From contig JANINJ010000092.1 of NCBI GenBank assembly GCA_024508855.1, positions 1 through 64,000 on the forward strand: DNA of 64,000 nt. The letters are read 5' to 3'. Below the pieces are notes generated by a model. It did no database searches, was not told the origin of the DNA, and saw nothing but the letters and a program-made list of their open reading frames with translations. This document shows positions 8,310-17,125 of the stretch, in pieces. Position numbers and translations under genes: made by a program. Position 1 is the first letter of the stretch. Every line of letters begins with the position of its first letter. This DNA is from Xanthobacteraceae bacterium. Lineage in GTDB: Bacteria > Pseudomonadota > Alphaproteobacteria > Rhizobiales > Xanthobacteraceae.

Positions 8310-8789
8310 ATGATGAAGTTGAGGATGATTGGCGCAATAGCCGCAATCTCCACCGTGCTGGCCGGCCCAGCGCTGGCACAGACCTATGGATACGTGGGAG
8401 GTTCGCAAAGCGGTCAACCTGCAAGCGAGTACGGAGGTCAGCAGGACAGCCGGCAGTATAGTCCGCGCAACTACGTCGACGGATATGCCTACAACACTGT
8501 CGAGCCGGGCTACGCATATCAGGAGCGCGAAGGATTCTGGCCGAGTGACGTCGCTTCGAATGTCGTAAGTGGTGCGATCGGAACAGCGGACGCAGCGATT
8601 GGTACGGCTGGCGCAATTGCCACTGCGCCGTTCCGCAGCGCGAACGCGTCGATGGATATGGATGAAACGACTGTCGTACCCAACTCCAGCGTGAACAACT
8701 CGATGTCATGTTCGCAACGATATCGTTCGTTCGATCCGGCATCAGGAACCTATCTCGGCTATGACGGCCAGCGTCACCCGTGCACCTAG
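8310..8789 (+). CDS. BA14K-like secreted protein
   Basis: A 159-residue protein with an N-terminal signal peptide (residues 1-24, ending GPALAQ) and a C-terminal motif SFDPASGTYLGYDG followed by QRHPC, the hallmark of the BA14K family first known from Brucella as an immunoreactive, lectin-like envelope protein. The middle is rich in Tyr, Gly and Ala. Two Cys near the end (CSQRYRSF and HPC) may form a disulfide. The gene has its own upstream region divergent from the Gly/His-rich gene. Confidence 0.75.
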   Translation: MMKLRMIGAIAAISTVLAGPALAQTYGYVGGSQSGQPASEYGGQQDSRQYSPRNYVDGYAYNTVEPGYAYQEREGFWPSDVASNVVSGAIGTADAAIGTAGAIATAPFRSANASMDMDETTVVPNSSVNNSMSCSQRYRSFDPASGTYLGYDGQRHPCT

Positions 8790-8942
8790 AGATCCGACTC
8801 AATCCGAGACGCCACTTTAGGTGTTGAAAAGGCGGTCCAGCGGGGCCGCTTTTTCACATTATATGTTGAGATCAGGACACTGCCGTCCGCAGCGATCACG
8901 GATTCGCTATCCTTGCAGGCGAATCATGAGTAACTGCGGAAA

Positions 8943-9200
8943 ATGACGTTGCATCGCGATATCTTCTGGCTTGGACAGCAGTGGGCCGTCACCGGTTTCG
9001 GCATCCAGGCGATCAACAAGAAGCTCGATGGTCAGTTCGACATCGAGACATCGCGGCTATGGGACGAGGATCTGGCGTCCTCGATGCAGCAGTTCGACTG
9101 GTTCGATGCCGACGATTTTACCGAAGCGTTGGCGGTCGCGCGCAGACGGTCGCGCGAACAACCGGTGACATTCAGGCCGGCGAGCGGCGGCGAGCGCTGA
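8943..9200 (+). CDS. Conserved small protein of unknown function
   Basis: An 85-residue cytoplasmic protein (MTLHRDIFWLGQQWAVTGFG...) with an acidic middle (WFDADDFTEAL) and a basic RRRSREQ segment. No signal peptide or membrane helix. I recognise it only as a type of short ORF often seen in Bradyrhizobium-like genomes, with no known role. Codon third positions are GC-rich, consistent with real coding. Confidence 0.6.
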   Translation: MTLHRDIFWLGQQWAVTGFGIQAINKKLDGQFDIETSRLWDEDLASSMQQFDWFDADDFTEALAVARRRSREQPVTFRPASGGER

Positions 9201-9303
9201 ATACGTCCTGATAGCAAGGATCGTTGTACGCGCCGTGAAGCGGGATGCGGCTTGCAGGCGTGTCTTCGGCGCGGCTGCTCGCGATCCGAGCGATGCCGCA
9301 TCG

Positions 9304-9543
9304 TCAACAGAATGAAACGCCGATCTGTTTTTCTTTCCGCCACACGACAATACAGGGACGAGTCGAATGGTCCGACTGAATGATCAGGTCGAATTTGTCC
9401 GGAATGCCGATTGGACTGACGACGTTCAGCGACGCGCCGAGTGAGGTGAGGTTTCGGATGGTGCAATCGATCGATGCGCCGCCGAACGAGATCGTTCCGG
9501 CCTTGAGGACACGCTGACGTGGAGCCCTGCGACGCTCTTCCAT
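9304..9543 (-). CDS. PilZ-domain protein
   Basis: A 79-residue single-domain protein. It opens with the RRxPR-type c-di-GMP arm (MEERRRAPRQR) and has NLTSLGASL in place of the D/NxSxxG motif, then WRKEKQIGVSF, the common PilZ end. PilZ proteins bind cyclic di-GMP and regulate motility, polysaccharide or virulence outputs. No partner is visible nearby. Confidence 0.85.
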   Translation of the reverse strand: MEERRRAPRQRVLKAGTISFGGASIDCTIRNLTSLGASLNVVSPIGIPDKFDLIIQSDHSTRPCIVVWRKEKQIGVSFC

Positions 9544-9686
9544 GGCCCGCGACCTGCGAGATATTCCAGCCCATCATGCACGGCGAAAATTAGCGCGTGG
9601 CTCACGATGCTGTGAAATGCCTCACGAAGTTCTGGTTGAACCTATGGCACAACGGATCGACGGATCACCGTCCATGGAGGTGTGTC

Positions 9687-9839
9687 GTGAGCAAGATCAT
9701 CGAAGCTATCCTGTATCTGGCGCCGGCTCGTACGAACGAAGGATCGCCGCTTCTGACCATCATTCTGTTCTGCGCGTGCGGCTTGATGCTGTCGCTATGG
9801 GCGATGGTGCTCGGAGTGACATTCCCGGTTGGTGAGTGA
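9687..9839 (+). CDS. Small single-span membrane protein
   Basis: A 50-residue protein starting at GTG 9687, preceded by GGAGGT at 9675-9680 with six-base spacing, which decides this start over an ATG 90 bases upstream. Sequence: short amphipathic N-terminus (SKIIEAILYLAPARTNEG) and one hydrophobic helix (LLTIILFCACGLMLSLWAMV). Function unknown. Confidence 0.6.
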   Translation: MSKIIEAILYLAPARTNEGSPLLTIILFCACGLMLSLWAMVLGVTFPVGE

Positions 9840-10010
9840 CCGAAGGCGTTTAGCATTCATCGCGTCGCCACGATGTCATCGGTTTCACGCGGCAACACGC
9901 TGCGGCCGAATGTGGCTCCGATGTGGCAGGTACACCGCGACCGGCGACTGGCATCGTCGGCGATGCCTTCCCATATCTGGGTTTAGATAGATGACACTAT
10001 GGAGAAGTCG

Positions 10011-10169
10011 ATGGTCGATCCTGCAGAACTCAGGGCCCGCGCAGCGATGTTCGAGAAGCGTGCAGATGAAGCGAAGGACCCGATTTCCCGCACGCATTAT
10101 CGGGAGATGGCGGCACATTATCGAACGCTTGCCGTCGAGCATGCGCCATTGGAGCGCGCTGACGCATAA
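10011..10169 (+). CDS. Very small hypothetical protein
   Basis: A 52-residue ORF, ATG at 10011 preceded by GGAGA at 10001-10005, stop TAA at 10167-10169. The protein begins MVDPAELRARAAMFEKRADE and continues with PISRTHYREMAAHYRTLA; it is helical and highly charged with a heptad-like pattern. Proteins of this shape (LRxRAxxxRxxAxxA...YRxMAxxYRxLA) are common in Bradyrhizobium-like genomes. No function known. Confidence 0.6.
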   Translation: MVDPAELRARAAMFEKRADEAKDPISRTHYREMAAHYRTLAVEHAPLERADA

Positions 10170-10278
10170 ATTCGTGACGCTCGATCAGGTGCGGTCCCTT
10201 CCGATTGTCTGATTTGTCGAAGACAGGGTAAAAGCGTTCGGGATCGACGCGCGGCCTGGACGACATGGATCGGAACAA

Positions 10279-11193
10279 ATGGGGAAGGGTGAATACAGCC
10301 CCTACGAAACTGATGTTGCGACGTATGTCGAGTTGCAACCCACCGACCGCCATCAGTCGTTCATCGATCATCTTTTTATCTTGAGAGATTGCGGCCGGCT
10401 GACGGATGCCGGCCGCAATCTCTTTGCTTCGCCGTTTTCGGAAATCGTTCTCGTGCGTGGTTATCCTCAGGGTGCGGTTAGTCACGACGATGGTGCACCT
10501 TTCTGGAAAACAATCTATCTCACGCCGCGTTTCGGACGGCGCCTGCGACGATCCGGTTTCCACGGCTGGATGTTGGGCATTCGATGTCCGCCATTCGGGC
10601 TTGATGTGAACGACGACACGTTCGCCGGCCTGCCAGGCCCCTTCGAGGCGAACATTGAGGTTGCGGACTCTTTTGATTCGATCGTTGCTGCGCTCGATGA
10701 CTGGGCCGATCGTCTCAGGCCGCGGTTCCATCTAGCCACGCGACGGCAGGATGCGCGGAAGACTACGGCTGCTCTCGATCGCGTCCTGAATGCGTCAGGA
10801 CAGCGCCCGGCGGCCAGAGTAACCGACGTTGCGGCGTCGGCCGGCGTCGTCCCGCGTACCCTTCAGCGGCATTTTCGTGATCGAACGGGATTGTCTCCAA
10901 AGCGATACGCCGCCGTCCAACGCTTCAACGGTGCGGTACGCCAGATCGCCTCGGGCACCGACAGCCTAGCGCAGATTGCATCCGAAGCCGGTTACTCCGA
11001 TCAGGCTCACCTGACTGTAGATTTGAGCCAGCATGCGGGTCTGCCTCCCGGCCGGTTTCGCACGCTGGCGCAGCGACAGGTCGTGCGCGATTCTGTCCGA
11101 TTTTTCAAAGACCCTAACCTGCGCAAGCGGGTACGTCTCCTCGTCTGTGATTCCGGAAGATCAGACGATGAGGCGACAGGTGACGGCTTTTGA
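10279..11193 (+). CDS. AraC-family transcriptional regulator
   Basis: A 304-residue protein with an N-terminal sensing half and a C-terminal AraC double helix-turn-helix (about residues 185-265): RVTDVAASAGVVPRTLQRHF, then TDSLAQIASEAGYSDQAHL and the terminal PxRFR. The last 26 bases overlap the thioesterase gene in another frame, so the two are probably cotranscribed. Its inducer is unknown. Confidence 0.88.
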   Translation: MGKGEYSPYETDVATYVELQPTDRHQSFIDHLFILRDCGRLTDAGRNLFASPFSEIVLVRGYPQGAVSHDDGAPFWKTIYLTPRFGRRLRRSGFHGWMLGIRCPPFGLDVNDDTFAGLPGPFEANIEVADSFDSIVAALDDWADRLRPRFHLATRRQDARKTTAALDRVLNASGQRPAARVTDVAASAGVVPRTLQRHFRDRTGLSPKRYAAVQRFNGAVRQIASGTDSLAQIASEAGYSDQAHLTVDLSQHAGLPPGRFRTLAQRQVVRDSVRFFKDPNLRKRVRLLVCDSGRSDDEATGDGF

Positions 11194-11635
11194 TCCGCAA
11201 GACGCAAACTTCGAGGCCAGGGTTCGTTCGAGCTTCGCACGCCAAACGGCAATGGCGACGCTGGGTATCGAAATCGCAGGGCTCCGGCCCGGCGAGGTTG
11301 ACTTGCGAATGCCCTACGCCAGTAAATACACCCAACAGCACGGCTTCATTCACGCGGGCATTATCACCACGGCGCTCGATTCGGCCTGCGGATACGCAGC
11401 CTTTTCATTGATGCCGGCGAATGCGGCGGTGCTGACCGTCGAATTCAAGACCAATCTCATTGCGCCTGCGCGTGGAGAGCATTTTCTGTTTCGTGCGCGC
11501 GTAGTGAAGCCGGGCAGGACCATCACCGTCTGTGATGCCCAGGCCTACGCGATGGAGGCAGGGAAAGAGAAGCTGGTTGCGACGATGACCGGTACATTGA
11601 TGGCGTTGTTCGATCGTGAAGGCATCGCCCAGTAG
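11168..11635 (+). CDS. PaaI-type hotdog thioesterase
   Basis: A 155-residue hotdog protein with QQHGFIHAGIITTALDSACG, the HGG-like active-site region of PaaI/YbdB thioesterases, and VEFKTNLIAPARG, the usual following strand. These enzymes hydrolyse acyl- or aryl-CoA thioesters. The start at ATG 11168 overlaps the end of the AraC gene, so coupling is likely. Substrate not determinable. Confidence 0.85.
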   Translation: MRRQVTAFDPQDANFEARVRSSFARQTAMATLGIEIAGLRPGEVDLRMPYASKYTQQHGFIHAGIITTALDSACGYAAFSLMPANAAVLTVEFKTNLIAPARGEHFLFRARVVKPGRTITVCDAQAYAMEAGKEKLVATMTGTLMALFDREGIAQ

Positions 11636-11797
11636 AGTCTTCGGGCTCAGCCGAAATGGTGTCTCGATCTTCACCCTTCCTCGGGCGCAGCGGTAGTCGG
11701 AAAATTTTCGGGTGACTTGTCGGACTACGGCTTGGCTGAACGTCCATAGAGTGAAGGCTGGCATCAGGCCCGCCCGAAGACCGTCACAGGAGAGATC

Positions 11798-12157
11798 ATG
11801 ACGCGGTATCTGGTCGCTATTCACCATCCTGACGACTACGACCCATCCGTTGCAGAGGACGAAGCGATGCATCGCGATATCGACGTGCTCAACGATGAGA
11901 TGGTGGCCGCGGGTGTCCGGATTTTCGTTGGCGGTCTGCATCCGGCAGGCAGCGCGAGGTCGCTGCGGGCGCAGCCCAATGGTGAGGTGCTCGTCACCGA
12001 TGGGCCGTACCTGAAGACCGGGGAGCACGTGGGGGGCTTTTGGGTGCTGGAGGCCGCTGATCTGGACGAGGCAGTAGCGTGGGGTCGCAAGGCCGCCATC
12101 GCCTGCCGTGCGCCGGTCGAGGTGCGCCCGTTTCACGATCCGATGGCAGCGAGCTGA
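11798..12157 (+). CDS. YciI-family protein (DGPF domain)
   Basis: A 119-residue protein with the YciI/DGPF core: VTDGPYLKTGEHVGGFWVLEA and AVAWGRKAAIACRAPVEVRPF, giving a ferredoxin-like dimer. The family is often linked to ECF sigma factors, but none is adjacent here. A sound SD (CAGGAGAG) precedes the ATG. Role unknown. Confidence 0.85.
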   Translation: MTRYLVAIHHPDDYDPSVAEDEAMHRDIDVLNDEMVAAGVRIFVGGLHPAGSARSLRAQPNGEVLVTDGPYLKTGEHVGGFWVLEAADLDEAVAWGRKAAIACRAPVEVRPFHDPMAAS

Positions 12158-12216
12158 ACGTCATGACGCGACGCAGGTCGAATTTAGCGTCGGTGACAGA
12201 GCAGATGATGGGCAAG

Positions 12217-12293
12217 TGGCGCGCTCGGAGAGATTCGAACTCCCGACCCTCGGAATCGAAATCCGATGCTCTATCCAGCTGAGCTACGAGCGC
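12217..12293 (-). tRNA. tRNA-Arg (anticodon UCG)
   Basis: Read on the minus strand it begins GCGCTCGTAGCTCAGC and folds as a cloverleaf: 7-bp acceptor GCGCTCG/CGAGCGC, D arm GCTC/GAGC, anticodon stem TCGGA/TCCGA with loop TTTCGAT, T arm GGGAG-TTCGAAT-CTCTC (one G-T pair), discriminator G and encoded CCA. Anticodon UCG reads CGA/CGG. Confidence 0.95.
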
Positions 12294-12363
12294 GCGTGGC
12301 ACCCGATTATCAGACTTGCGTGGCGAGGGCTACCGGGCCGGCCCTGGTCTTGCCCATAAATCA

Positions 12364-12387
12364 AAAGAGGGCCCCCGGGCCCTCTTT
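12364..12387 (-). terminator. Rho-independent terminator (symmetrical)
   Basis: AAAGAGGGCCC-CC-GGGCCCTCTTT is a perfect 11-bp stem, 33 bases after the stop of the minus-strand gene at 12420. The minus-strand tail is TTTTGATT. It may also stop transcription from the left. Confidence 0.8.
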
Positions 12388-12419
12388 CCAATCGCATGAT
12401 GACTAGGCTGCGTTCTTTC

Positions 12420-12710
12420 TTACCAGCGGTGATGCCAGCCACGATGTCCGTGCCAGCCGCCGCCGCGCCAGCCACCGTAAAACCGCGGGCCGCCGTAGAA
12501 GCGGCGAGGGCCGTAATAGCCGTAGCTGCGGTAGTAATTCGGCCGCCACCAGCACCGGCCCCACGCGTTACACACGTAGCGAACCTGGTCGACGTTGGAA
12601 ACCTGATTGGAAGCGGGAAGCCCGTTGGGCATGGCTGCAGACGCCGCTCCGGCGCTAAGCGCGACGCCTCCGGCGGCCATCAATCCAATCAATGCTGATT
12701 TGAGTCTCAT
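12420..12710 (-). CDS. Small secreted Tyr/Trp/Gly-rich protein
   Basis: A 96-residue protein with a strong AGGAGGAT six bases before the ATG, a signal peptide (residues 1-26, ending ASA-AMP), then VCNAWGRCWW with two Cys and a tail of RRFYGGPRFYGGW and WHGHRGWHHRW repeats. It has the same plan as the protein at 7658-8101 (signal peptide, Met-Pro mature start, Cys pair, aromatic-glycine tail), so the two look like members of one family of rhizobial secreted small proteins. Function unknown. Confidence 0.75.
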   Translation of the reverse strand: MRLKSALIGLMAAGGVALSAGAASAAMPNGLPASNQVSNVDQVRYVCNAWGRCWWRPNYYRSYGYYGPRRFYGGPRFYGGWRGGGWHGHRGWHHRW

Positions 12711-13063
12711 CGCTATCCTCCTGATGATGAGGTTTGAACCCGGAGCGACGAATTAAGTTTCGAAATTTGTTCAATCCGAGGTCGATTTAATGCAGATGAA
12801 CGTCGGTTAAACAGCTTACGAAGGCGGCCAGTGTTGTTCCCACGGCCTCAAGCTCGTCTCTCCGGCCGACCGGTCTTTTACCGTTGGCCCAAGGGCCTTA
12901 GCCCCCTGAATTCCCCCGCTTTTGCAATTGCATAGCCGAGAGGTTATTGTCGGCGTGGTGTGGATGCTTAACCAATTGCAAACATAGTAAGGCCAGAATC
13001 CTGTCGCTTCTTGCGGCTGCGTGCCGCCATCAATGCTCCGATTCACCGGTTCCCGTCTCATTC
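12711..13063. other. Gene-free stretch
   Basis: Upstream region of the divergent secreted protein (minus) and the ClpP-like protein (plus). The only structure noted is a weak hairpin TGGCCCAAGGGCC near 12885. Nothing else is supported. Confidence 0.5.
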
Positions 13064-13510
13064 ATGCGCATGGTCCGTCTATTTCTTTCATTGTTGGTGC
13101 TGCTGGCCGTGACTCCGGCGCGTGCGGACCTTCACATCACGCGCGACCATGGTGGGTATGTCACCGAATACAAGGCGAAGTACGAGCGGATTCGGGATCG
13201 CCATGAGCGCGTCATCATCGACGGCATCTGCAATTCTGCATGCACAATGGTGTTCGGCATCGTCCCGTTGAACAAGATTTGCGTCACACCGCGCGCCAGC
13301 CTCGGATTTCACCAAGCCTATTACGACAAGGCGTTCACTTTCGGCATCAAGGTCACCAGTATGGAAGGCACGTCGGACCTGATGTCGTATTATCCGAGCA
13401 CGGTAAAAGACTGGATCCGCCGTAACGGCGGACTGACCACCGAGATGAAGAAGATCAAGAACGGTCCCGAACTGTGGAAGATCGTCGATCCCTGTCCGGA
13501 AGCCTTCTGA
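13064..13510 (+). CDS. Secreted ClpP/crotonase-fold-like protein
   Basis: A 148-residue protein starting at ATG 13064 (or 13070) with a signal peptide (MVRLFLSLLVLLAVTPARA). The mature part has RVIIDGICNSACTMVFG and then CVTPRASLGFHQAYY, which matches the Ser (NSACT) and His (GFH) active-site segments of periplasmic ClpP-like proteins common in Bradyrhizobium. Whether it is a protease is not shown; no adaptor or partner is nearby. There is no convincing SD, so the start could shift. Confidence 0.65.
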   Translation: MRMVRLFLSLLVLLAVTPARADLHITRDHGGYVTEYKAKYERIRDRHERVIIDGICNSACTMVFGIVPLNKICVTPRASLGFHQAYYDKAFTFGIKVTSMEGTSDLMSYYPSTVKDWIRRNGGLTTEMKKIKNGPELWKIVDPCPEAF

Positions 13511-13613
13511 CCGTCGAACCCGCCATCCGATTCCCGTTATGTGATTATGCGCAAGCGAACCCTCGCAAACACGCGTTGCCGTCGCGTGCCCGATCGGGCA
13601 CTCAGGGCGCCAG

Positions 13614-14498
13614 ATGGCACGTGATTTTGAACATCTGGCCGGGCGGGTAGCGCCGGCCGTCTTTGTCGTGCTGTGGAGCACCGGCTTCATCGGCACCAAA
13701 TATGTATTGGCGGCGGCGGAGCCTCTGACCTACCTGGCGATTCGGATGGCGTTGGTCGTCGTGCTGATGGCCGTTATCGTTGCGATCTGGCGGCCGCGGT
13801 GGCCGACATGGGCGGGCGTCGGCCATAGCGCCGTTGCCGCGATCCTGGTGCATGGCTTCTACCTTGGCGGCACGGCTGTCGCGATTGCGCATTCGGTGCC
13901 GGTGGGGCTGTCGGCGCTGATCCCGGGGCTGCAACCGATCCTGACCTCGACCATTGCCAACCGCTGGCTCGGCGAGCGCGTCACGCCGTTGCAGTGGGTG
14001 GGGCTGGCGCTCGGTCTGGTTGGCGTCGTGCTGATCCTGCACGGCCGGCCCATGACCGGCGAGGTCGGCTGGGGATGGTTCTCGTCGGGGGTCGCGCTCG
14101 TCAGCATCACCCTCGGTGCGCTTTATCAGAAACGATTTTGCAGCAACATCGACTGGCGCACGGGCAATCTCGTTCAATACATCGCGGCGACCATGTTCTT
14201 CGCGCTCGGCGCATGGCTGTTCGAAACGCGGGTCGTAGCCTGGACCGGCGAATTCGTCCTGGCGCTGACGTGGCTCGCGGTGGTGCTATCGATAGGATCG
14301 ATCAGCGTGCTCTACTGGCTGATCCGGCGGCGCGGTGCGACGCAGGTGGCAAGCCTGTTTTACATGGTGCCTGCGGTTACGGCCCTGATGGCCTACGGCC
14401 TGTTTGACGAGCGGCTCGACGCGATAGCGCTGCTCGGTATCGCGGTGTGTGCTGCAGCCGTGATCGTGGTGACGCGCAACAGGGTGTCGACGCCGTAA
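13614..14498 (+). CDS. DMT-superfamily (EamA) membrane transporter
   Basis: A 294-residue membrane protein with ten hydrophobic helices in two EamA repeats (N half beginning PAVFVVLWSTGFIGTKYVL, C half from SSGVALVSITLGALYQKRF). The family exports amino acids, metabolites or drugs; substrate unknown. The gene is convergent with the photolyase gene, ending 15 bases from it. Confidence 0.88.
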   Translation: MARDFEHLAGRVAPAVFVVLWSTGFIGTKYVLAAAEPLTYLAIRMALVVVLMAVIVAIWRPRWPTWAGVGHSAVAAILVHGFYLGGTAVAIAHSVPVGLSALIPGLQPILTSTIANRWLGERVTPLQWVGLALGLVGVVLILHGRPMTGEVGWGWFSSGVALVSITLGALYQKRFCSNIDWRTGNLVQYIAATMFFALGAWLFETRVVAWTGEFVLALTWLAVVLSIGSISVLYWLIRRRGATQVASLFYMVPAVTALMAYGLFDERLDAIALLGIAVCAAAVIVVTRNRVSTP

Positions 14499-14513
14499 TC
14501 GCTTCGCGCGATA

Positions 14514-15974
14514 TCATCGGGTCGTTGCGTAAGCCGCGAGTGCACGTTCACGCCCGAGCTTGTGCTCGACGATGGGCGTGGGATAGGTCGCACCCAGAAT
14601 TACGCCGGCACTGGAGAGTTCGATCGGCGTTGCGGTCCACGGTTGATGGATCAACATATTCGGCAGCCGCGACAGTTCGGGCACCCAGCGCCGGACATAG
14701 TCGCCGTCTGGATCGAATTTCTCGCCCTGAAGAATCGGATTGAACACCCTGAAATAGGGCGCGGCATCCGCCCCCGAGCCGGCAACCCATTGCCAGTTCG
14801 CCGGATTGCTGCCCGCATCGGCGTCGACCAGCGTGTCCCAGAACCATTGTTCGCCGAGGCGCCAATCGATCAGCAGATGCTTGACCAGAAACGATGCCAC
14901 CACCATGCGGACGCGATTGTGCATGACGCCTGTGCACCAAAGCTCCCGCATCCCGGCATCGACGATGGGGTAGCCGGTCTGCCCATGCTGCCAGGCTTTC
15001 AACACTGTGTCGTCATCACGCCAGGGAAACTCATCGAATGACGATTGCAGGTTGCGCTCGGCAAGGTCGGGTACGTCGAACAGAAGATGGCGGCAAAATT
15101 CCCGCCAGCCCAACTCGCTGAGAAATTTCTCGACGTCGGATGCAATTGCCGAGCGTTCAGCCGCGGCGAAGCGCGCCGCATGCCAGATCTGGCGCGGACT
15201 GATTTCGCCAAAGCGGAGGTGAGGGGACAGCCGCGACGTTGCGTCCCGATCGGGACGATCCCGACGTGTCGCATAGCCCGCAATGCGATGCTCGAGGAAT
15301 TCGGCAAGCAGCGTGTGTGCCGATGCTTCTCCCGGCGTCCATGCGTCGCGCAGGCCTCCCGCCCAATCGGGACGATGCGGTTCGAGTTGCCAGCTCGCCA
15401 GATCGTCGCTCTGCAGGTCGTCGATCGATCTGAGTTTCTTCGGCGCGGGAAGCGTCTTGGGAGGATCGCCGAGCGCAAGCACCCGCTTCCAGAACGGCGT
15501 GAAGACGCGCAAGCCCCGTCCTTCCTTATTGCGGACGGACTCCGGGCCGACCAACAGATCGCTCGGGAAGATGCGGGAGGGGACGCCGATATCGTCGAGC
15601 GCACGTACGACTGCTTCATCCAGGGCGCGATAGGGAGCCGTAGCGATGTCGTTCCATGCCACGCTGTCGGCGCCGATATCCCTGGCCAGGCCCGCGATGA
15701 TGGCAGCCGCAGAACCCTTGCGCAGCAGCAGTGTCGATCCGCATCGGGCGAGGTCGCTCTGCAAGGATTTCAACGACTGCGCCAGCCACCAGCGCGCGGC
15801 ACCGCCGAGCGGCCGCCGTTGCGGTGGACACGACGTCTGGCCCTCCTCATCGAGGATGTAGATGCCAACGACGGGGCCGCCGCGAGTGGCTGTGAAATGA
15901 AGGGCAGGATGGTCGGACAAACGAAGGTCGTCGCGAAACCAGACGATGCAAGGGCGAGGGGAAGCGGTGGCCAT
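14514..15974 (-). CDS. phrB: Deoxyribodipyrimidine photolyase
   Basis: A 486-residue class I CPD photolyase. The N-terminal antenna domain begins with IVWFRDDLRLSDHPAL; the FAD domain has ELGWREFCRHLLF, TGYPIVDAGMRELWCTGVMHNRVRM and LVDADAGSNPANWQWVAGSGADAAPYFRVFNP, all hallmark FAD/DNA-binding segments. It repairs UV cyclobutane dimers using blue light. ATG 15974 chosen; a TTG directly before it is also possible. Length is normal for the family. Confidence 0.95.
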   Translation of the reverse strand: MATASPRPCIVWFRDDLRLSDHPALHFTATRGGPVVGIYILDEEGQTSCPPQRRPLGGAARWWLAQSLKSLQSDLARCGSTLLLRKGSAAAIIAGLARDIGADSVAWNDIATAPYRALDEAVVRALDDIGVPSRIFPSDLLVGPESVRNKEGRGLRVFTPFWKRVLALGDPPKTLPAPKKLRSIDDLQSDDLASWQLEPHRPDWAGGLRDAWTPGEASAHTLLAEFLEHRIAGYATRRDRPDRDATSRLSPHLRFGEISPRQIWHAARFAAAERSAIASDVEKFLSELGWREFCRHLLFDVPDLAERNLQSSFDEFPWRDDDTVLKAWQHGQTGYPIVDAGMRELWCTGVMHNRVRMVVASFLVKHLLIDWRLGEQWFWDTLVDADAGSNPANWQWVAGSGADAAPYFRVFNPILQGEKFDPDGDYVRRWVPELSRLPNMLIHQPWTATPIELSSAGVILGATYPTPIVEHKLGRERALAAYATTR

Positions 15975-16026
15975 CAAGCAATGCTAATGCGGACAACGCA
16001 TCCAAGTTCAATCCGCTTGCTGAATA

Positions 16027-16044
16027 TTCCGGGATAATCCGGAA
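16027..16044. other. Small hairpin beside the peroxiredoxin terminator
   Basis: TTCCGG-GATAAT-CCGGAA, a 6-bp perfect stem five bases from the terminator at 16049-16074. Role unknown; it could extend the terminator structure. Confidence 0.4.
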
Positions 16045-16048
16045 TCAA

Positions 16049-16074
16049 AAAGGGACGCCGCGAGGCGTCCCTTT
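16049..16074 (-). terminator. Rho-independent terminator of the peroxiredoxin gene
   Basis: AAAGGGACGCC-GCGA-GGCGTCCCTTT, an 11-bp perfect stem, followed on the minus strand by TTTTTGATT. It lies 15 bases past the stop of the gene at 16090. Confidence 0.88.
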
Positions 16075-16089
16075 CGTTGCGCGATGTGA

Positions 16090-16749
16090 TTACTTCGGCT
16101 GCGGCACGATGCGCAGATACGGCCTCGGTGCCTTCCAGCCGTCCGGATAGAGTTTCTTGGCCTCGTCGTCGGTGATCGCACCGCCGAGGATCACGTCTTC
16201 ACCCTGTTTCCAGTCGGCGGGCGTCGAGACGCGGTGCTTGGCGCCGAGCTGCAATGAATCGATGACGCGCAGGATTTCCTGGAAATTGCGACCGGTCGAC
16301 ATCGGGTAAACCAGTACCAGCTTGATCTTCTTGTCGGGACCGATGATGAAAACGTTGCGGACCGTCGCATTGTCATTGGCGGTGCGTGCGCTGACGTCGC
16401 CGGAGGCGTCCGCCGGCAGCATCCCGTAGAGCTTCGAAACCTTGAGATCGACGTCGCCGATCATCGGGAAATTCGGGGCGACGCCTTGCGTTTCCTGGAT
16501 GTCCTTGGCCCAAAGCGAGTGCCGGTCGATCGGATCGACGCTCAGCCCGATGGTCTTGACGCCGCGCTTGTCGAACTCCGGCTTCAGCCGTGCCACGGCG
16601 CCGAGTTCGGTGGTGCAGACCGGGGTGAAGTCCTTGGGATGTGAAAACAGCAGTCCCCAGCTATCGCCCAGCCACTTGTGGAAGCTGATGTGGCCTTCGG
16701 TGGTCTCGGCCTCGAAATCGGGAGCGGTGGCGTTAATCGGAAGCGTCAT
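16090..16749 (-). CDS. 1-Cys peroxiredoxin (Prx6 family)
   Basis: A 219-residue AhpC/TSA protein with the peroxidatic Cys C45 in HPKDFTPVCTTELG and the long Prx6 C-terminal domain (PADWKQGEDVILGGAI...LRIVPQPK). No resolving Cys is evident, so it needs an external thiol donor. It reduces H2O2 and organic peroxides in the cytosol. Single gene with its own terminator; the upstream region is the 376-bp gap at 16750-17125. Confidence 0.93.
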   Translation of the reverse strand: MTLPINATAPDFEAETTEGHISFHKWLGDSWGLLFSHPKDFTPVCTTELGAVARLKPEFDKRGVKTIGLSVDPIDRHSLWAKDIQETQGVAPNFPMIGDVDLKVSKLYGMLPADASGDVSARTANDNATVRNVFIIGPDKKIKLVLVYPMSTGRNFQEILRVIDSLQLGAKHRVSTPADWKQGEDVILGGAITDDEAKKLYPDGWKAPRPYLRIVPQPK

Positions 16750-17125
16750 GTCCTTGACCTCATCTCACTCAGTTCAAAATTGAATTGATGGTCAAAATAT
16801 AGGCCCTGGCTCGCCCGAACGGAACCGGTTCCGAAAAAGGACAATATCCTTCTCCCCATCCGGCGACCGGCAGCATCTTCGCTTTGGTACCCCGCCGGGA
16901 TGGCGAATTAACGCCTACGGCAATGGTACCAATGTTGCCGCGATAATGCCGTGTCCACGCCCAACCGCCGCCGGGACCGCCTGCGATGACATTGAACCGT
17001 GACCCACGTCACAGCGACAAATGGACATCGGCTAAAAAAGTCATGGCTCGATTGTCGATTTTTTAACGAACGATTCACGCCCACATGGAATTGCTGGGCC
17101 AACACGAAAGAAACGAGTAAGTCCC
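16750..17125. other. Gene-free stretch with two outward promoters expected
   Basis: Shared upstream region of the peroxiredoxin gene and the hypothetical gene at 17126. No palindrome, RNA gene or coding signal is convincing in it. Confidence 0.5.

Noticed and set aside
12217-12293. tRNA-Arg as an integration site for a genomic island
   Set aside because: No integrase, no repeated tRNA 3' end and no compositional shift beside it.
15045-16037. A 330-codon plus-strand frame opposite the photolyase gene
   Set aside because: The photolyase reading is certain; this frame contains no domain.
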